Shown here: positions 28,629 through 38,606 of the stretch, in pieces
Layout: each line of letters starts with the position of its first letter
How positions within the stretch are numbered: the first letter of the stretch is position 1
Source: Oscillospiraceae bacterium
Lineage (GTDB): Bacteria > Bacillota > Clostridia > Oscillospirales > Acutalibacteraceae
Length of the DNA stretch: 64,000 bases
Assembly: GCA_015066245.1 (NCBI GenBank)
Contig: SVOS01000001.1
Span: 62,001-126,000, forward strand
Direction of reading: 5' to 3'
Translations under genes and position numbers: made by a program
The notes under the pieces: model-generated
What the model was told of the DNA's origin: nothing
The model's database searches: none
Seen by the model: only the letters and a program-made list of their open reading frames with translations

Positions 28629-30674
28629 TCAGATTATATTGGCAAGTTTTTTCTGGATGGTTGTAGCATCTTTGATGTTCACCTTGTAGTCCAGGTTGTA
28701 ATCTGCAACTCCGATTGCATAGTTATAGAATGTCTCAATCTTTGCAAGATACTTCTGGATAAGTGTTACATCACGGATGTTTAATTTTCCGTCATCATTT
28801 ACATCGCCTGTAAAAGGAATAAGTGTTTCGTCAAAGCTTGCAGAGGTGGGATTGTTTGTCTGGAATGAGCAGGTATAGAATTCGTCACCTTTTTCACGGG
28901 TAATTCCGTACTCGCCGTTACCGTAGTAATAGTACCATTCGCCTGATACGGGGCCTTCCCAGTAGTGACCGCTGACGGGTGCATAAGGAGTACAAATATA
29001 AATCATTCCGTCAAAGCTCTCGACACCGTCGGGATAAAGAACACAATCTCCGGGCTCGTAAAAATCTGCACTGCCATTGCTTATACGATAGGCACAGTTA
29101 TAGGTGTCTGCCTCGGGGTCATAACCGCCGTCAAAGAAGTTGTTCCAGACAATCTCAGTTACATCCTTGGGCACATCGTAATAATAAACACCCTCAACAT
29201 CAGCTTTTTTAGCCTCATATCCGGGGTACTCTTTGCAGGCATCTGTGCCTTCCCACCAATAAATACCTACGGTGTCGGAATACTCGTTGTCAAGCCAGAA
29301 AGCAGGTCTGTAGAAATAATATCTGTTTGTTCCTGCCTGGTCATCAGTAGCAGGAACCGTAGGAACTTCCTCAGGTTCGCTTGTTGCAGGAACAGTTGCG
29401 GTAGTTGTTGTAATTTCTGAAGGCTCGGTTGAAGTTGTAACCTTTGGCTCTGTAGCTTCGGTAGTAATCACGGGCTCTGTAGGCTCTGTGACTACTGATG
29501 AGGGAGCCTCGGTGGGGTCTGTGGAAGATGTGGACGGATTTGTGGCAGACGAGCTGCTTTCCTGAGGCTCGGTTACAGTAGTGTTAATCTCAGGCACATA
29601 ATCGAACCAATCGTATAAAAGACTATCCGCGTCCAGACATTTTGCGGTCATGGTGCTGTCGGGATTGATAAGGTCGTTTGTGTAGTTGATATTTGCTCCG
29701 TCAGAGAAAACCACGTTGCCTTCTTTTGGAAGGTCAACAGACCAGATTTCACCGCCTTCATGAGTACAAAGTTTGCCGGGGAAGTTGCCGAACTCCATAA
29801 CACCCTCGTCAGTCCATGTATAAGCATAAACCTTTTCAAAGCCAGCGGTGTTTTCAAAGTAAACCTTTACAAAATCATCGGGAGCAACAGATGTGGGCTC
29901 GGTGATTTCGGTGGTGATTGTAGGCTCAGTGGGGTCTGTAGGAATGGAAAATTCCCACTCAAGGATATAGTCATCGTGTTCGTCCATGCCTTTATACACA
30001 GCAACATTTGTATCCTTGGGGGCTTCAAGAGCATTACTTTGACCACCGTCGATACTGAACATCACGTTTGTGCAGTTGTTGGGAATGAAAGCCTCCCAAA
30101 TGCCGTTATCAAGCTGCTTGCATTTTTTGCCGGGCCATAATCCCAGGGCTTCTTCGCCGGTCTCCTGATCCCATACATAAACACTTACATATCTCCATGT
30201 GGTGTCTTTTGCATCCACATATACTGTGTAGCCTTCCTGAGGAACATCGGGCTTTGTCTCATCGGGTGTTGCATGAAAATCAACCACACACTGAATCTGA
30301 GAAGAACATACTGTGCCCATGTTATCCTTAACATTAACTGTAATATCATAGGTTTTGTTCTCACCCAAAAACATATACTTGAAATCCGATGTTGAATAGT
30401 CAGACATAATACCGTCCAGAGCGTAGCTATAGGTATAGGGAGCTACACCGCCACTGGGGGTTGCACTTACCTTATGATACTGATATCTGCCGTCAACAAA
30501 CACCGCCTCTGCCTCAATGCTGAGAAAAAGCACATTATCATCAGGTGAAATAGGGGTATTGGGGCCAAAGTTGTTTTCGGGTACATCTGCTGATGCTGAC
30601 ATAACAGAAAAAGCACTGAAAATCATCATCACTGCCAAAACAGCGGTTAAAACTTTTACGATAGGTTTTCTCAT
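28629..30674 (-). CDS. Secreted starch-binding-type (CBM26-like) multi-module protein with dockerin
   Basis: Repeats WRYVSVYVWDQETGEEALGLWPGKKC and FEKVYAYTWTDEGVMEFGNFPGKLC; Thr/Ser/Pro linker; dockerin GDVNDDGKLNIRDVTLIQKYLAKI...YKVNIKDATTIQKKLANII. Confidence 0.85.
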   Translation of the reverse strand: MRKPIVKVLTAVLAVMMIFSAFSVMSASADVPENNFGPNTPISPDDNVLFLSIEAEAVFVDGRYQYHKVSATPSGGVAPYTYSYALDGIMSDYSTSDFKYMFLGENKTYDITVNVKDNMGTVCSSQIQCVVDFHATPDETKPDVPQEGYTVYVDAKDTTWRYVSVYVWDQETGEEALGLWPGKKCKQLDNGIWEAFIPNNCTNVMFSIDGGQSNALEAPKDTNVAVYKGMDEHDDYILEWEFSIPTDPTEPTITTEITEPTSVAPDDFVKVYFENTAGFEKVYAYTWTDEGVMEFGNFPGKLCTHEGGEIWSVDLPKEGNVVFSDGANINYTNDLINPDSTMTAKCLDADSLLYDWFDYVPEINTTVTEPQESSSSATNPSTSSTDPTEAPSSVVTEPTEPVITTEATEPKVTTSTEPSEITTTTATVPATSEPEEVPTVPATDDQAGTNRYYFYRPAFWLDNEYSDTVGIYWWEGTDACKEYPGYEAKKADVEGVYYYDVPKDVTEIVWNNFFDGGYDPEADTYNCAYRISNGSADFYEPGDCVLYPDGVESFDGMIYICTPYAPVSGHYWEGPVSGEWYYYYGNGEYGITREKGDEFYTCSFQTNNPTSASFDETLIPFTGDVNDDGKLNIRDVTLIQKYLAKIETFYNYAIGVADYNLDYKVNIKDATTIQKKLANII

Positions 30675-30797
30675 AAAAAATTCCTCCGTTAATTAATATC
30701 CTCAATATAATATTATCACTGCATCTGATAGCATACAAGTCAACTTTTATCTACAATTTAAACAAATATTAGCTTATATATAAAAAGATGCCGTATT

Positions 30798-32561
30798 TTA
30801 CAGCATCTTTTCGTGATTTATGTAATTATCAGAATTTTTAAGTTTAAGCTTTCCCTCGGCATCAATCTCGGCAACTGAGTCGCAGTATCTGAGCATTGAT
30901 TTGCGGTGAGTGATAATAAAGCAGGTTTTTCCCTTAAGCTCTGAAAGTCGCTGAAGAATTCTTCCTTCGCAGGCTTCGTCAAGAGCTGAGGTAGCCTCGT
31001 CCAGAATCAGCACAGGTCGGTCTCTCAGAATTGCTCTGGCAATGGCTATTCGCTGTGCCTGTCCCTCGGACATTCCGCCTGCTTTCTCTGAGAGTGTCAT
31101 ATCAAGACCTCTGGGATTTGCTCGTACAAACTCTCCTGCCTCTGCAAAATCCAGGGCTTTCATCATATCCTCTTCGGTAGCGTTTTTGTCCGCGGTAAGA
31201 AGGTTGGACTTTACCGTGCCCGAAATCAGCGTATTGCCCTGAGGTACATAGGAGATAAAACGTCTTGAATCAGGAGAAATCTCCTCCTTTTTGCCGTCTG
31301 TGACAAACTCTGCCTTGCCGCAATCGGGGCTTATAAGGGACAACAGCATTCGTATAAGGGTGGTTTTGCCTGCACCCGAGGCACCCACAATGCCAATCCG
31401 CTGACCGCTTGCAACCGTTAGATTTATATTGTCGAGAATCTTCTGGTCATCGTAGGTAAAGCTCACTCCCTCAAATCTTAAGCCTACATTTTCGGGGATA
31501 TCGGTACATCCCTTGTACTCATCCGCAGGGATATCGGTGATCTCTCTGAGGCGTTTAGCCGCAACCACTGCCGACAAACTGCGGGGAATTATTGCACCAA
31601 GACTCTTGATGGTACCCTGAAGTACACTGACAAGTGACAAAAACAGAGTCATGGTGCCGTATGTGTAGCCGCTGTCAGGCTGAGAAAGTCTGTATGCACA
31701 CCATGAGAAAGCCACAACGTAGCCGATGTTATACACAAGCTTCATCATAATGCTCATCAACGCACCCAGACGTGCACTTTTCATCACCAGAGAGAGCCTT
31801 TCTTTGCGTATATCCTCAAAGCGATCGTTGTTTTCGTCTTCCTGCTGAAAGCTCTTTGTTATCTGGATATTAGCCAAAGTTTCCTGAAAAAACGAATAAT
31901 ACTCCGACTCGCTGTCTCTGAGTTTTACCTGATATCTTACATATTTTCTGCGAAAAGCCGTGCCTGCAATCACACCCAGAGGACCGACCACCAAGCCGAC
32001 CAACGCCATAACAGGGTCAAAATACAAAAGTATTCCTGCCACAATCACCAGCTCCAGAAAAGACACAATCGCTGACGGAACAATGGAAATTATGGCGCTT
32101 GCAATGGTGTTGACGTCCCCTGTCAGACGAGACAGAATGTTGGCGGAGTGGAATTTGCTTATATTAAACCATCTGCCTCGCTGCACTCGGTCAAACATCC
32201 TTGCTCTGACAGAAAATGCAAACTTCTCGCCAACATAGCTGGAAAAAAGCGTGGCAAAAAATCCCATGAGAATTGTAATAAGCGTAGTCAGCAGCATAAC
32301 TGCAATATACAAAGTAAAATTCTGAGAATCAGCACTTGTGGCAGTATCCACCACAAACTTGCCTGCAACGGTGGACGAAAGCGTCACGACCATTGTCAGC
32401 AGATTAATGCCCAAAAAGCCGAAAGTATAGCCTCTGAAGCCTTTTGACTGCTTAAAAACCCACACAAGGTTACCCTTGAGCTCCTTTAATTCTCTCATAA
32501 AATTGTGTTTGCCTGCCATACTTTCACCTCTTTTCCATATAATTATATCACAAAAACTCAT
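30798..32561 (-). CDS. ABC transporter permease/ATP-binding protein (exporter type)
   Basis: N-terminal TM domain, [46 protein letters not shown]. Confidence 0.93.
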   Translation of the reverse strand: MSFCDIIIWKRGESMAGKHNFMRELKELKGNLVWVFKQSKGFRGYTFGFLGINLLTMVVTLSSTVAGKFVVDTATSADSQNFTLYIAVMLLTTLITILMGFFATLFSSYVGEKFAFSVRARMFDRVQRGRWFNISKFHSANILSRLTGDVNTIASAIISIVPSAIVSFLELVIVAGILLYFDPVMALVGLVVGPLGVIAGTAFRRKYVRYQVKLRDSESEYYSFFQETLANIQITKSFQQEDENNDRFEDIRKERLSLVMKSARLGALMSIMMKLVYNIGYVVAFSWCAYRLSQPDSGYTYGTMTLFLSLVSVLQGTIKSLGAIIPRSLSAVVAAKRLREITDIPADEYKGCTDIPENVGLRFEGVSFTYDDQKILDNINLTVASGQRIGIVGASGAGKTTLIRMLLSLISPDCGKAEFVTDGKKEEISPDSRRFISYVPQGNTLISGTVKSNLLTADKNATEEDMMKALDFAEAGEFVRANPRGLDMTLSEKAGGMSEGQAQRIAIARAILRDRPVLILDEATSALDEACEGRILQRLSELKGKTCFIITHRKSMLRYCDSVAEIDAEGKLKLKNSDNYINHEKML

Positions 32562-32613
32562 TATATCAATACAAAAAGAAAAACGGCAGAGATATCTGCC
32601 GTCTTATATATGT

Positions 32614-33456
32614 TCAGTTGTTATCAAGTGCCTCTTCCAATGCCTTTACCGCGGTTTCGTCAGCAACACAGCTCAAATGATACACAGGCACATTTTCTGC
32701 AATCTCAAGAACTGTATCGGTGGCTTTTTCCACGTCGTTTCTGTGCCAGATATTAAGGGTTATGCCCTCCCATATCCGCTTAAATGCCCTGAGCCCCGAA
32801 AGCTTTATTACGGTGTTTACGTTGCTCTGGCTGAGATACACCACAGCCCTGACTTTGCAGGTGTGATTTATCCTGACACCCGACGAGCCGCAATAAGGAA
32901 TACCTGCTGCCACAACACCGTCCTTTGTAAGCATAACCGCTGCTCTGTCGCCGTTTATGAGACGTGCTCCTCTGGTGTCCTGCCAGAGCTTAGCCTGGGT
33001 GGACTTGCCTGTGCCCGAGGGTGCGGTAAAAAGTATTGCCTCGTCGCCATATACTATGTATGAGCAGTGCAGAAGGATGCCCTTATTTTCGGTAATATTA
33101 TGCTCAAGCTCCATTGCCGTCAGCAGGGATTTTTCGTTTGCGGCATCGGATTTTATCTCGGTTCTTACATAATCGTCTTTAGCCTCTATCCTGAGATATG
33201 CCTTCGACAAATCTCCCGATTTGACACCCTCGTATCTTATATATCCTTTGCCGTTTTTGTATACAACCCTCATGGTGTCGTCGTAGATTTTGCTGCCCTG
33301 AGGCAGAGACAACTCATCTTTTACAAAAACCTCTAAGCTGCGGCTTTTGTCTGAAGACGCAGATACAAAATTCTCAAGAATTTCGCCAACGGTGATTTTG
33401 TCCCCGTCACCGCTTACGCAGTATTTAATTTTTGCTATCTCAAAATATTTATCCAT
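32614..33456 (-). CDS. HPr kinase/PEPCK-like P-loop protein
   Basis: HCSYIVYGDEAILFTAPSGTGKSTQAKLWQDTRGARLINGDRAAV, HprK-like P-loop and downstream ND motif. Confidence 0.82.
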   Translation of the reverse strand: MDKYFEIAKIKYCVSGDGDKITVGEILENFVSASSDKSRSLEVFVKDELSLPQGSKIYDDTMRVVYKNGKGYIRYEGVKSGDLSKAYLRIEAKDDYVRTEIKSDAANEKSLLTAMELEHNITENKGILLHCSYIVYGDEAILFTAPSGTGKSTQAKLWQDTRGARLINGDRAAVMLTKDGVVAAGIPYCGSSGVRINHTCKVRAVVYLSQSNVNTVIKLSGLRAFKRIWEGITLNIWHRNDVEKATDTVLEIAENVPVYHLSCVADETAVKALEEALDNN

Positions 33457-33635
33457 ATTATCTCACAAAATCCCCGAAATTCTTGTCCTTCAGATATTTT
33501 TATAAATTATAACATTCCACCTTTTTTTGTGTCAAGCTTATGAAAAATGTCGTTGGTAAATCTTGGTCTTACCTATATAAATGTGTTGCAAAAGAAAGAT
33601 AAATAAGGTATAATAAGATATTAAAATATGTCAAT

Positions 33636-34868
33636 TTGCAGACAAAATCAAGCAAAGGCAAAAGGGTGGTAAAAATGGAAAGAAAGTTATTTCTTAAAAT
33701 TCTTGAATCCTCCCTGCATTCTGCCCCCTTTGTATCTTCTGAGGGAAATCGCGAGCAGTGGCTGAACGTCTTCAGATTGGCTGAAATCCACAAGGTACTT
33801 CCCCTTGTGGTGGATGCATCCCTGAAGGTTTGTCCGCCGGATACCGATGAGCTCCCGTCTTTTATAAAAAAGACAAAGCTTATGGTAACAGGGCAGGTTA
33901 TCAAAAGTGCCGCATTTCTTAATCTTTGCAAGCTTTTAACGGAAGAAAACATCCGTTTTCTCACCTTAAAGGGCATTGTCTGCCGACAGGTTTATCCAAA
34001 GCCCGACCTGAGAATATCGGGAGACGAGGATTTGTTTGTGTGTTCTGAGGATTTTGCAAAGATAACCGACGTCCTCAAAAAAGCCGGATTTTTCTCTGTA
34101 AAGCCCGACACAGACGGTATAGAGGAGACTTTTACCGACGGCAAGGGGCTTTTTGTGGAGGTGCACAAGGCACTTTTTGACAAGGACAATGGCTATTTTG
34201 ACAAGTTCAATGCTTTATTTGACTCTGTCTTTGATAATCCCTTTTACCTTGAAGTAGCAAGCACGAAAATCCCCACATTACACCCCGAAATGCATCTTTT
34301 GTACCTTATACTTCACTGTGCAAAGCACTTTTTTCACAGCGGTGTGGGTATTCGTCAGGTCTCGGACATACTGATGTTCTACCGTTTCTATAAATCGTCC
34401 ATAAATTTAGAAAATGTTATTGATACCTGCCGCTGTCTTTCTCTTGATAAATTTGCTGCGGCGATTTTTGACATAGGCGACAGATATCTGGGATTTGAAA
34501 AACCCGATATAGCTGATATTGACTCGGACATGCTCCTTGAGGATATTCTGGATGCAGGCGTTTACGGCAGCAGCTCGCTTTCTCGCCAGCATAGCGCAGG
34601 CATTACCCTCTCTGCCGTAAAAGGCAAACGCAAAGGTGCCCTGGGCAGGATTTTTCCCTCATCTAAGGAGCTTGGCTCAGGCTTTACTTATGCAAAAAAA
34701 CATCCTGTCCTTCTGCCTGTGGCATGGGGACATAGACTGATGAGATATTCTTCTCAGGTGTCAAAAACGGCTGAAAATTCCCCTAAAGATACTCTCTCCC
34801 TGGGTAAAAAACGAGTTGAGCTTATGAAACACTACGGGATGATCCCCGAAAGTGAGGTAAAGAAATGA
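33636..34868 (+). CDS. Nucleotidyltransferase family protein (NTP_transf_5-like)
   Basis: FLTLKGIVCRQVYPKPDLRISGDEDLFV motif. ATG at 33675 (MERKLFLKIL) is the more likely start. Confidence 0.8.
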   Translation: MQTKSSKGKRVVKMERKLFLKILESSLHSAPFVSSEGNREQWLNVFRLAEIHKVLPLVVDASLKVCPPDTDELPSFIKKTKLMVTGQVIKSAAFLNLCKLLTEENIRFLTLKGIVCRQVYPKPDLRISGDEDLFVCSEDFAKITDVLKKAGFFSVKPDTDGIEETFTDGKGLFVEVHKALFDKDNGYFDKFNALFDSVFDNPFYLEVASTKIPTLHPEMHLLYLILHCAKHFFHSGVGIRQVSDILMFYRFYKSSINLENVIDTCRCLSLDKFAAAIFDIGDRYLGFEKPDIADIDSDMLLEDILDAGVYGSSSLSRQHSAGITLSAVKGKRKGALGRIFPSSKELGSGFTYAKKHPVLLPVAWGHRLMRYSSQVSKTAENSPKDTLSLGKKRVELMKHYGMIPESEVKK

Positions 34869-35659
34869 AAAAAAATATAATTTCCATTGTGCTCTTGGTT
34901 TTATCACTTTCTATAGTGATAGCCTACAAACAAATAGACTCCGCAAACACCGACTCAATCCCCCCTGTCCTCACTGCAGACAGCAGTGTCATCGAGGCAA
35001 GCGTTGAGGTTACTGAGGAGGAGCTTTTAAAGGGCATCACCGCCTATGACGCCAGATGGGGAGATGTGACCGACACTATTGTTGTTGAGGATATCTCCAA
35101 CTTTATCGAAGAAAACACCCGTATCATCACCTACGCCGCCGTTGACGGCAGCATGAACGTGGGCAGACTTGAGCGTACGCTTGTATATACCGACTACAAA
35201 GAACCTGTCTTTAACCTTTCCAAACCCTTGAGCTTTATTGTTGGTACACGAATCAATATCCTATCCAATATAAGTGCTGACAGCAGCCTTGACAAAGACC
35301 TGACAGAAAAAGTCCGCTACGGCCTTGATTCTGTTATCGACAACCTGGCAACCGGCGAATATCCCATAGAATTCAGAGTAACCGACAGTTGCGGCAAAAC
35401 ATCATACCTCAATACCTTTATCGAGATTTGCGACGCATCCTACTCGGCTATAGATATCGAGCTTTCAGATTATCTTATATACTTACCCGTTAACTCAAAA
35501 TTTAACCCCAAAAGCTACTTTAAGGGTGCCTCTATTGACGGTGAGCTTTCTATAAACTCAAAGGTCGACACCAAAACCCCCGGCACCTACCACGTTGACT
35601 ACTATGTAACAAGTGCCAGCATCCACGGCAAAAGCAGACTTGTTGTAGTGGTTGAATAA
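34865..35659 (+). CDS. Membrane-anchored protein with bacterial Ig-like repeats
   Basis: N-terminal TM; repeats ending ITYAAVDGSMNVGRLERTLVY, PIEFRVTDSCGKTSYLNTFIE, YHVDYYVTSASIHGKSRLVVVV. Confidence 0.65.
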   Translation: MKKNIISIVLLVLSLSIVIAYKQIDSANTDSIPPVLTADSSVIEASVEVTEEELLKGITAYDARWGDVTDTIVVEDISNFIEENTRIITYAAVDGSMNVGRLERTLVYTDYKEPVFNLSKPLSFIVGTRINILSNISADSSLDKDLTEKVRYGLDSVIDNLATGEYPIEFRVTDSCGKTSYLNTFIEICDASYSAIDIELSDYLIYLPVNSKFNPKSYFKGASIDGELSINSKVDTKTPGTYHVDYYVTSASIHGKSRLVVVVE

Positions 35660-35682
35660 TTCTGCGGGAAGGACTTGAATCT

Positions 35683-37209
35683 ATGCAAAACAAATCAAAA
35701 TTGCTTGACACTATTTATGTGTTTATTATTGATATACTCAAGCACCTGATTCCTATTGTGTGCGTAGGTTTGTCGGCGGTTATGCTCAGCCACGTGGTTA
35801 TGTCCATGAGCTACACCCCCACCTACACCTCACGATGCACCATGATTGTATCTGCAAAAATCAACAACACGGGTATCTACACCGATACCACCGAAACCGA
35901 AAAGCTTACCGACACAATCAATGCGGTTATGACCAGCACGGTGCTTAAGAAAAAAACCGCCGAGAATCTGGGGCTTTCCTCCTTTGACGGCAATATCAAT
36001 GTCTTTGTAATTCCAAACACCAATATGCTGGAGCTTTCTGTTACAAGCTCCAACCCCAATCTTGCTTTCAGACAGCTGAAAACCCTCATAAGTCTCTATC
36101 CCGATATTTCAAGAGATGTTCTGGGCAAGATTGTTATGGAGGTTTTTGAGGAACCAAGTTTTCCCTCGGCTCCCTCCAACTATATCAACTACACTAAGAC
36201 CTACAGACTGAGCTTCCTTATCGGTGCAGGTCTTGTAATTCTTATAGTTGTGCTTTACACCTACTATCACGACACAATCAAAAACAAGTGGGAGCTTGAG
36301 GACAAGCTGGACACCAAACTTATCACGGTGTTCTATCACGAAAAATCCTACCTCAACTTCAAAGAGAGGCTCTTAAGACGCAAGAAACGTCTTTTGACGG
36401 GTGCTCCGGGTGTCAGCTTTAACTTCAGCGAAACCGTCAAGAAGCTGAGAACAAACATCAGCTACTATCAGGACAAAACCAAGGGCAAGGTTATTCTTTT
36501 CACGTCTTACGCAAGCAAAGAAGGCAAAACCACCATGGCTGCTAACGTTGCCCACACAATGGCACAGAAAAAGCAAAAGGTCCTCATTATTTCGGGCTCT
36601 CACGAAAGCGGAGATTTGCTGAATATACTCAACATAAATTTACCCAAAAAATTCAGCTCTGAAAAGTCAAATTCCGTTGCCGAGCGAATCTATACAAAGC
36701 CCGACTCCACCTTAAGCGTTCTGACTTCTCACGAAAACACCCGTCCCGGTGAGTTCGCAAGATTTATTGCATCAGAAAAATTCAAGGCATTTCTTGAGCG
36801 AGCAAGAGAAATATTTGACTGCATAATCATCGACGGCCCTGCGGCAAAGGACAACTCAAACACCGAGGTTTTTGCAAGGCTTTCGGACTTTTCGGTGATG
36901 GTCGTAAGGCAGAATATGTCAACCTCAACCAACATCAACGACACTGCAGATATGCTCAACAAATACGCCCACGGGCTGTTGGGTTGTGTTTACAACAATG
37001 TTTTCTCCTCTGCTACCGTTATCAACTTAAGCTACAGCTACGGATATCATTACGGCTACAGCCGCTACGGCAGCTACGGCAAATACAAGAAATACAGTGA
37101 TTATAAAGGCTACAACAAATACAACCACTACAACCATTATAACCACTACAATCATTACGCACGCTATAAACCCGAATCTGTTTATGTGAATCCCGATTCC
37201 GAGAGGTAA
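35683..37209 (+). CDS. Wzz/BY-kinase-like protein with degenerate Walker A' and Tyr-rich C-terminal tail
   Basis: Two TM helices flanking a Wzz-like domain; Walker A TSYASKEGKTTMAANVA, Walker B FDCIIIDGPAA, Walker A' position reads VLIISGSHESG; 18 Tyr in the last ~58 residues. Confidence 0.88.
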   Translation: MQNKSKLLDTIYVFIIDILKHLIPIVCVGLSAVMLSHVVMSMSYTPTYTSRCTMIVSAKINNTGIYTDTTETEKLTDTINAVMTSTVLKKKTAENLGLSSFDGNINVFVIPNTNMLELSVTSSNPNLAFRQLKTLISLYPDISRDVLGKIVMEVFEEPSFPSAPSNYINYTKTYRLSFLIGAGLVILIVVLYTYYHDTIKNKWELEDKLDTKLITVFYHEKSYLNFKERLLRRKKRLLTGAPGVSFNFSETVKKLRTNISYYQDKTKGKVILFTSYASKEGKTTMAANVAHTMAQKKQKVLIISGSHESGDLLNILNINLPKKFSSEKSNSVAERIYTKPDSTLSVLTSHENTRPGEFARFIASEKFKAFLERAREIFDCIIIDGPAAKDNSNTEVFARLSDFSVMVVRQNMSTSTNINDTADMLNKYAHGLLGCVYNNVFSSATVINLSYSYGYHYGYSRYGSYGKYKKYSDYKGYNKYNHYNHYNHYNHYARYKPESVYVNPDSER

Positions 37210-37214
37210 ACAAA

Positions 37215-38582
37215 ATGAGTTCAACAGAAAAAGATAAAACCGAATATAGCAGCGGCATTGATTTTGTGATGCTTTTGCTCAATTACCTTCGTTCTTTGTC
37301 AAGAATCTGGGTAGGTATTGCAGCACTGGCATTGGTCTTTGGCGGTATATCCGTGGTCAGGGCACACATAAACTATGTACCTTACTACACCGCGTCATCC
37401 ACCTTCACTATCAACATCAAATCCGAACAGAGCATCTACGGCTCTGTTGCGTACTATGACAATGCTGCTGCCGAGCACATGGCTCAGACTTTCCCATATA
37501 TCCTCACAAGCAGCTATCTTTACAGAGTTGTTGCCAATGATATGCAGGAGCCTGTTTCGGGCTCTATCCGTGCATCGGTTGTGGAAAACACCAACCTTCT
37601 CACCCTTTCTGTTACAGACAGAGACCCCGAAAAAGCCTTAAGGACTCTTAACTCGGTTATCAAGTGTTATCCCGATGTTTCCGAGCCTATTGTGGGCAAG
37701 GTAACCATGAAGGTACTTGATGAGTCCGGTGTACCCTCGGCACCCGATAACGAAAGGTCTTATCTGCGTCCCGCACTGAGCGGAATACTCATAGGTACTG
37801 TCATCGGACTTTTGTGGGGTATGCTTATTTACATCACCAACCGCACAATTCACAGCAGCAGCGAAATCAAAAAGTATCTCGGCATCAGTTGTCTGGGCTC
37901 TATTCCCAAGATCTTCAAGAGAAAACGTACCAAAGAGACCTCTGACTACTATACAATTACAGATACCGTTACCAAAGACCTGCTGACCGAACCCTTCAGA
38001 ATGATTAAAAACAAGGTTGAGTATCATGCCCACAAACATGACCACAAAACCTTTCTTGTTACAAGTGCCACCGCAGGCGAAGGCAAAAGCTTCTTTGCCG
38101 TTAACCTTGCTCTTACACTGGCTCAGTCAGGCAAAAAGGTAGTTATCATCGACTGCGACCTTCGCCACCCCACAGGCAGACAGATTTTCGATATGCCTGC
38201 AGGCAGAGGCTTGGGCGAATACCTTAAAGAAGAATGGGAGCTTGCGGAGTATCTCAGCACTGCAAAAGCCGAGAACAACCATAACATCCCCAATCTTCTG
38301 TTTTTACCCGGTGGTGCCACCATCGGTGATGGTTCAAGACTTCTTTCGGGCTCAAGGCTTCAGAATCTTATTGCCAGTGCCAAAGCAAATGCAGACTATG
38401 TTATCCTTGACAGTGCTCCTGCAGGACTTCTCACAGACTCTGCTATTCTTGCCAAATACGCCGATGCGGCTCTTATTGTTATCCGTAAAGAGTTTGCACG
38501 CGTTGACTTTATTCTTGACACCTTCAAACATCTTGCCGACAGCGACATCCACATCGTCGGCGGTATACTCAACGACACATAA
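37215..38582 (+). CDS. Wzz/BY-kinase (capsular exopolysaccharide family tyrosine kinase), no Tyr tail
   Basis: Walker A TSATAGEGKSFFAVNLA, Walker A' VVIIDCDLRHPTGRQ, Walker B YVILDSAPAG; ends GGILNDT. Confidence 0.9.
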   Translation: MSSTEKDKTEYSSGIDFVMLLLNYLRSLSRIWVGIAALALVFGGISVVRAHINYVPYYTASSTFTINIKSEQSIYGSVAYYDNAAAEHMAQTFPYILTSSYLYRVVANDMQEPVSGSIRASVVENTNLLTLSVTDRDPEKALRTLNSVIKCYPDVSEPIVGKVTMKVLDESGVPSAPDNERSYLRPALSGILIGTVIGLLWGMLIYITNRTIHSSSEIKKYLGISCLGSIPKIFKRKRTKETSDYYTITDTVTKDLLTEPFRMIKNKVEYHAHKHDHKTFLVTSATAGEGKSFFAVNLALTLAQSGKKVVIIDCDLRHPTGRQIFDMPAGRGLGEYLKEEWELAEYLSTAKAENNHNIPNLLFLPGGATIGDGSRLLSGSRLQNLIASAKANADYVILDSAPAGLLTDSAILAKYADAALIVIRKEFARVDFILDTFKHLADSDIHIVGGILNDT

Positions 38583-38606
38583 TTTACTTTTTGAGGAGGC
38601 GTTACT

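Noticed and set aside
32614-34868. RiPP/lasso-peptide cluster suggested by the HprK-like and nucleotidyltransferase pair
   Set aside because: No precursor peptide, PqqD-like protein, leader protease or cyclase nearby; neighbours are BY-kinases and a phosphatase.
37090-37165. Short tandem repeat that could be a CRISPR-like or minisatellite array
   Set aside because: In-frame Asn-His-Tyr codons inside a BY-kinase tail; no spacers. No CRISPR array was seen anywhere in the window.
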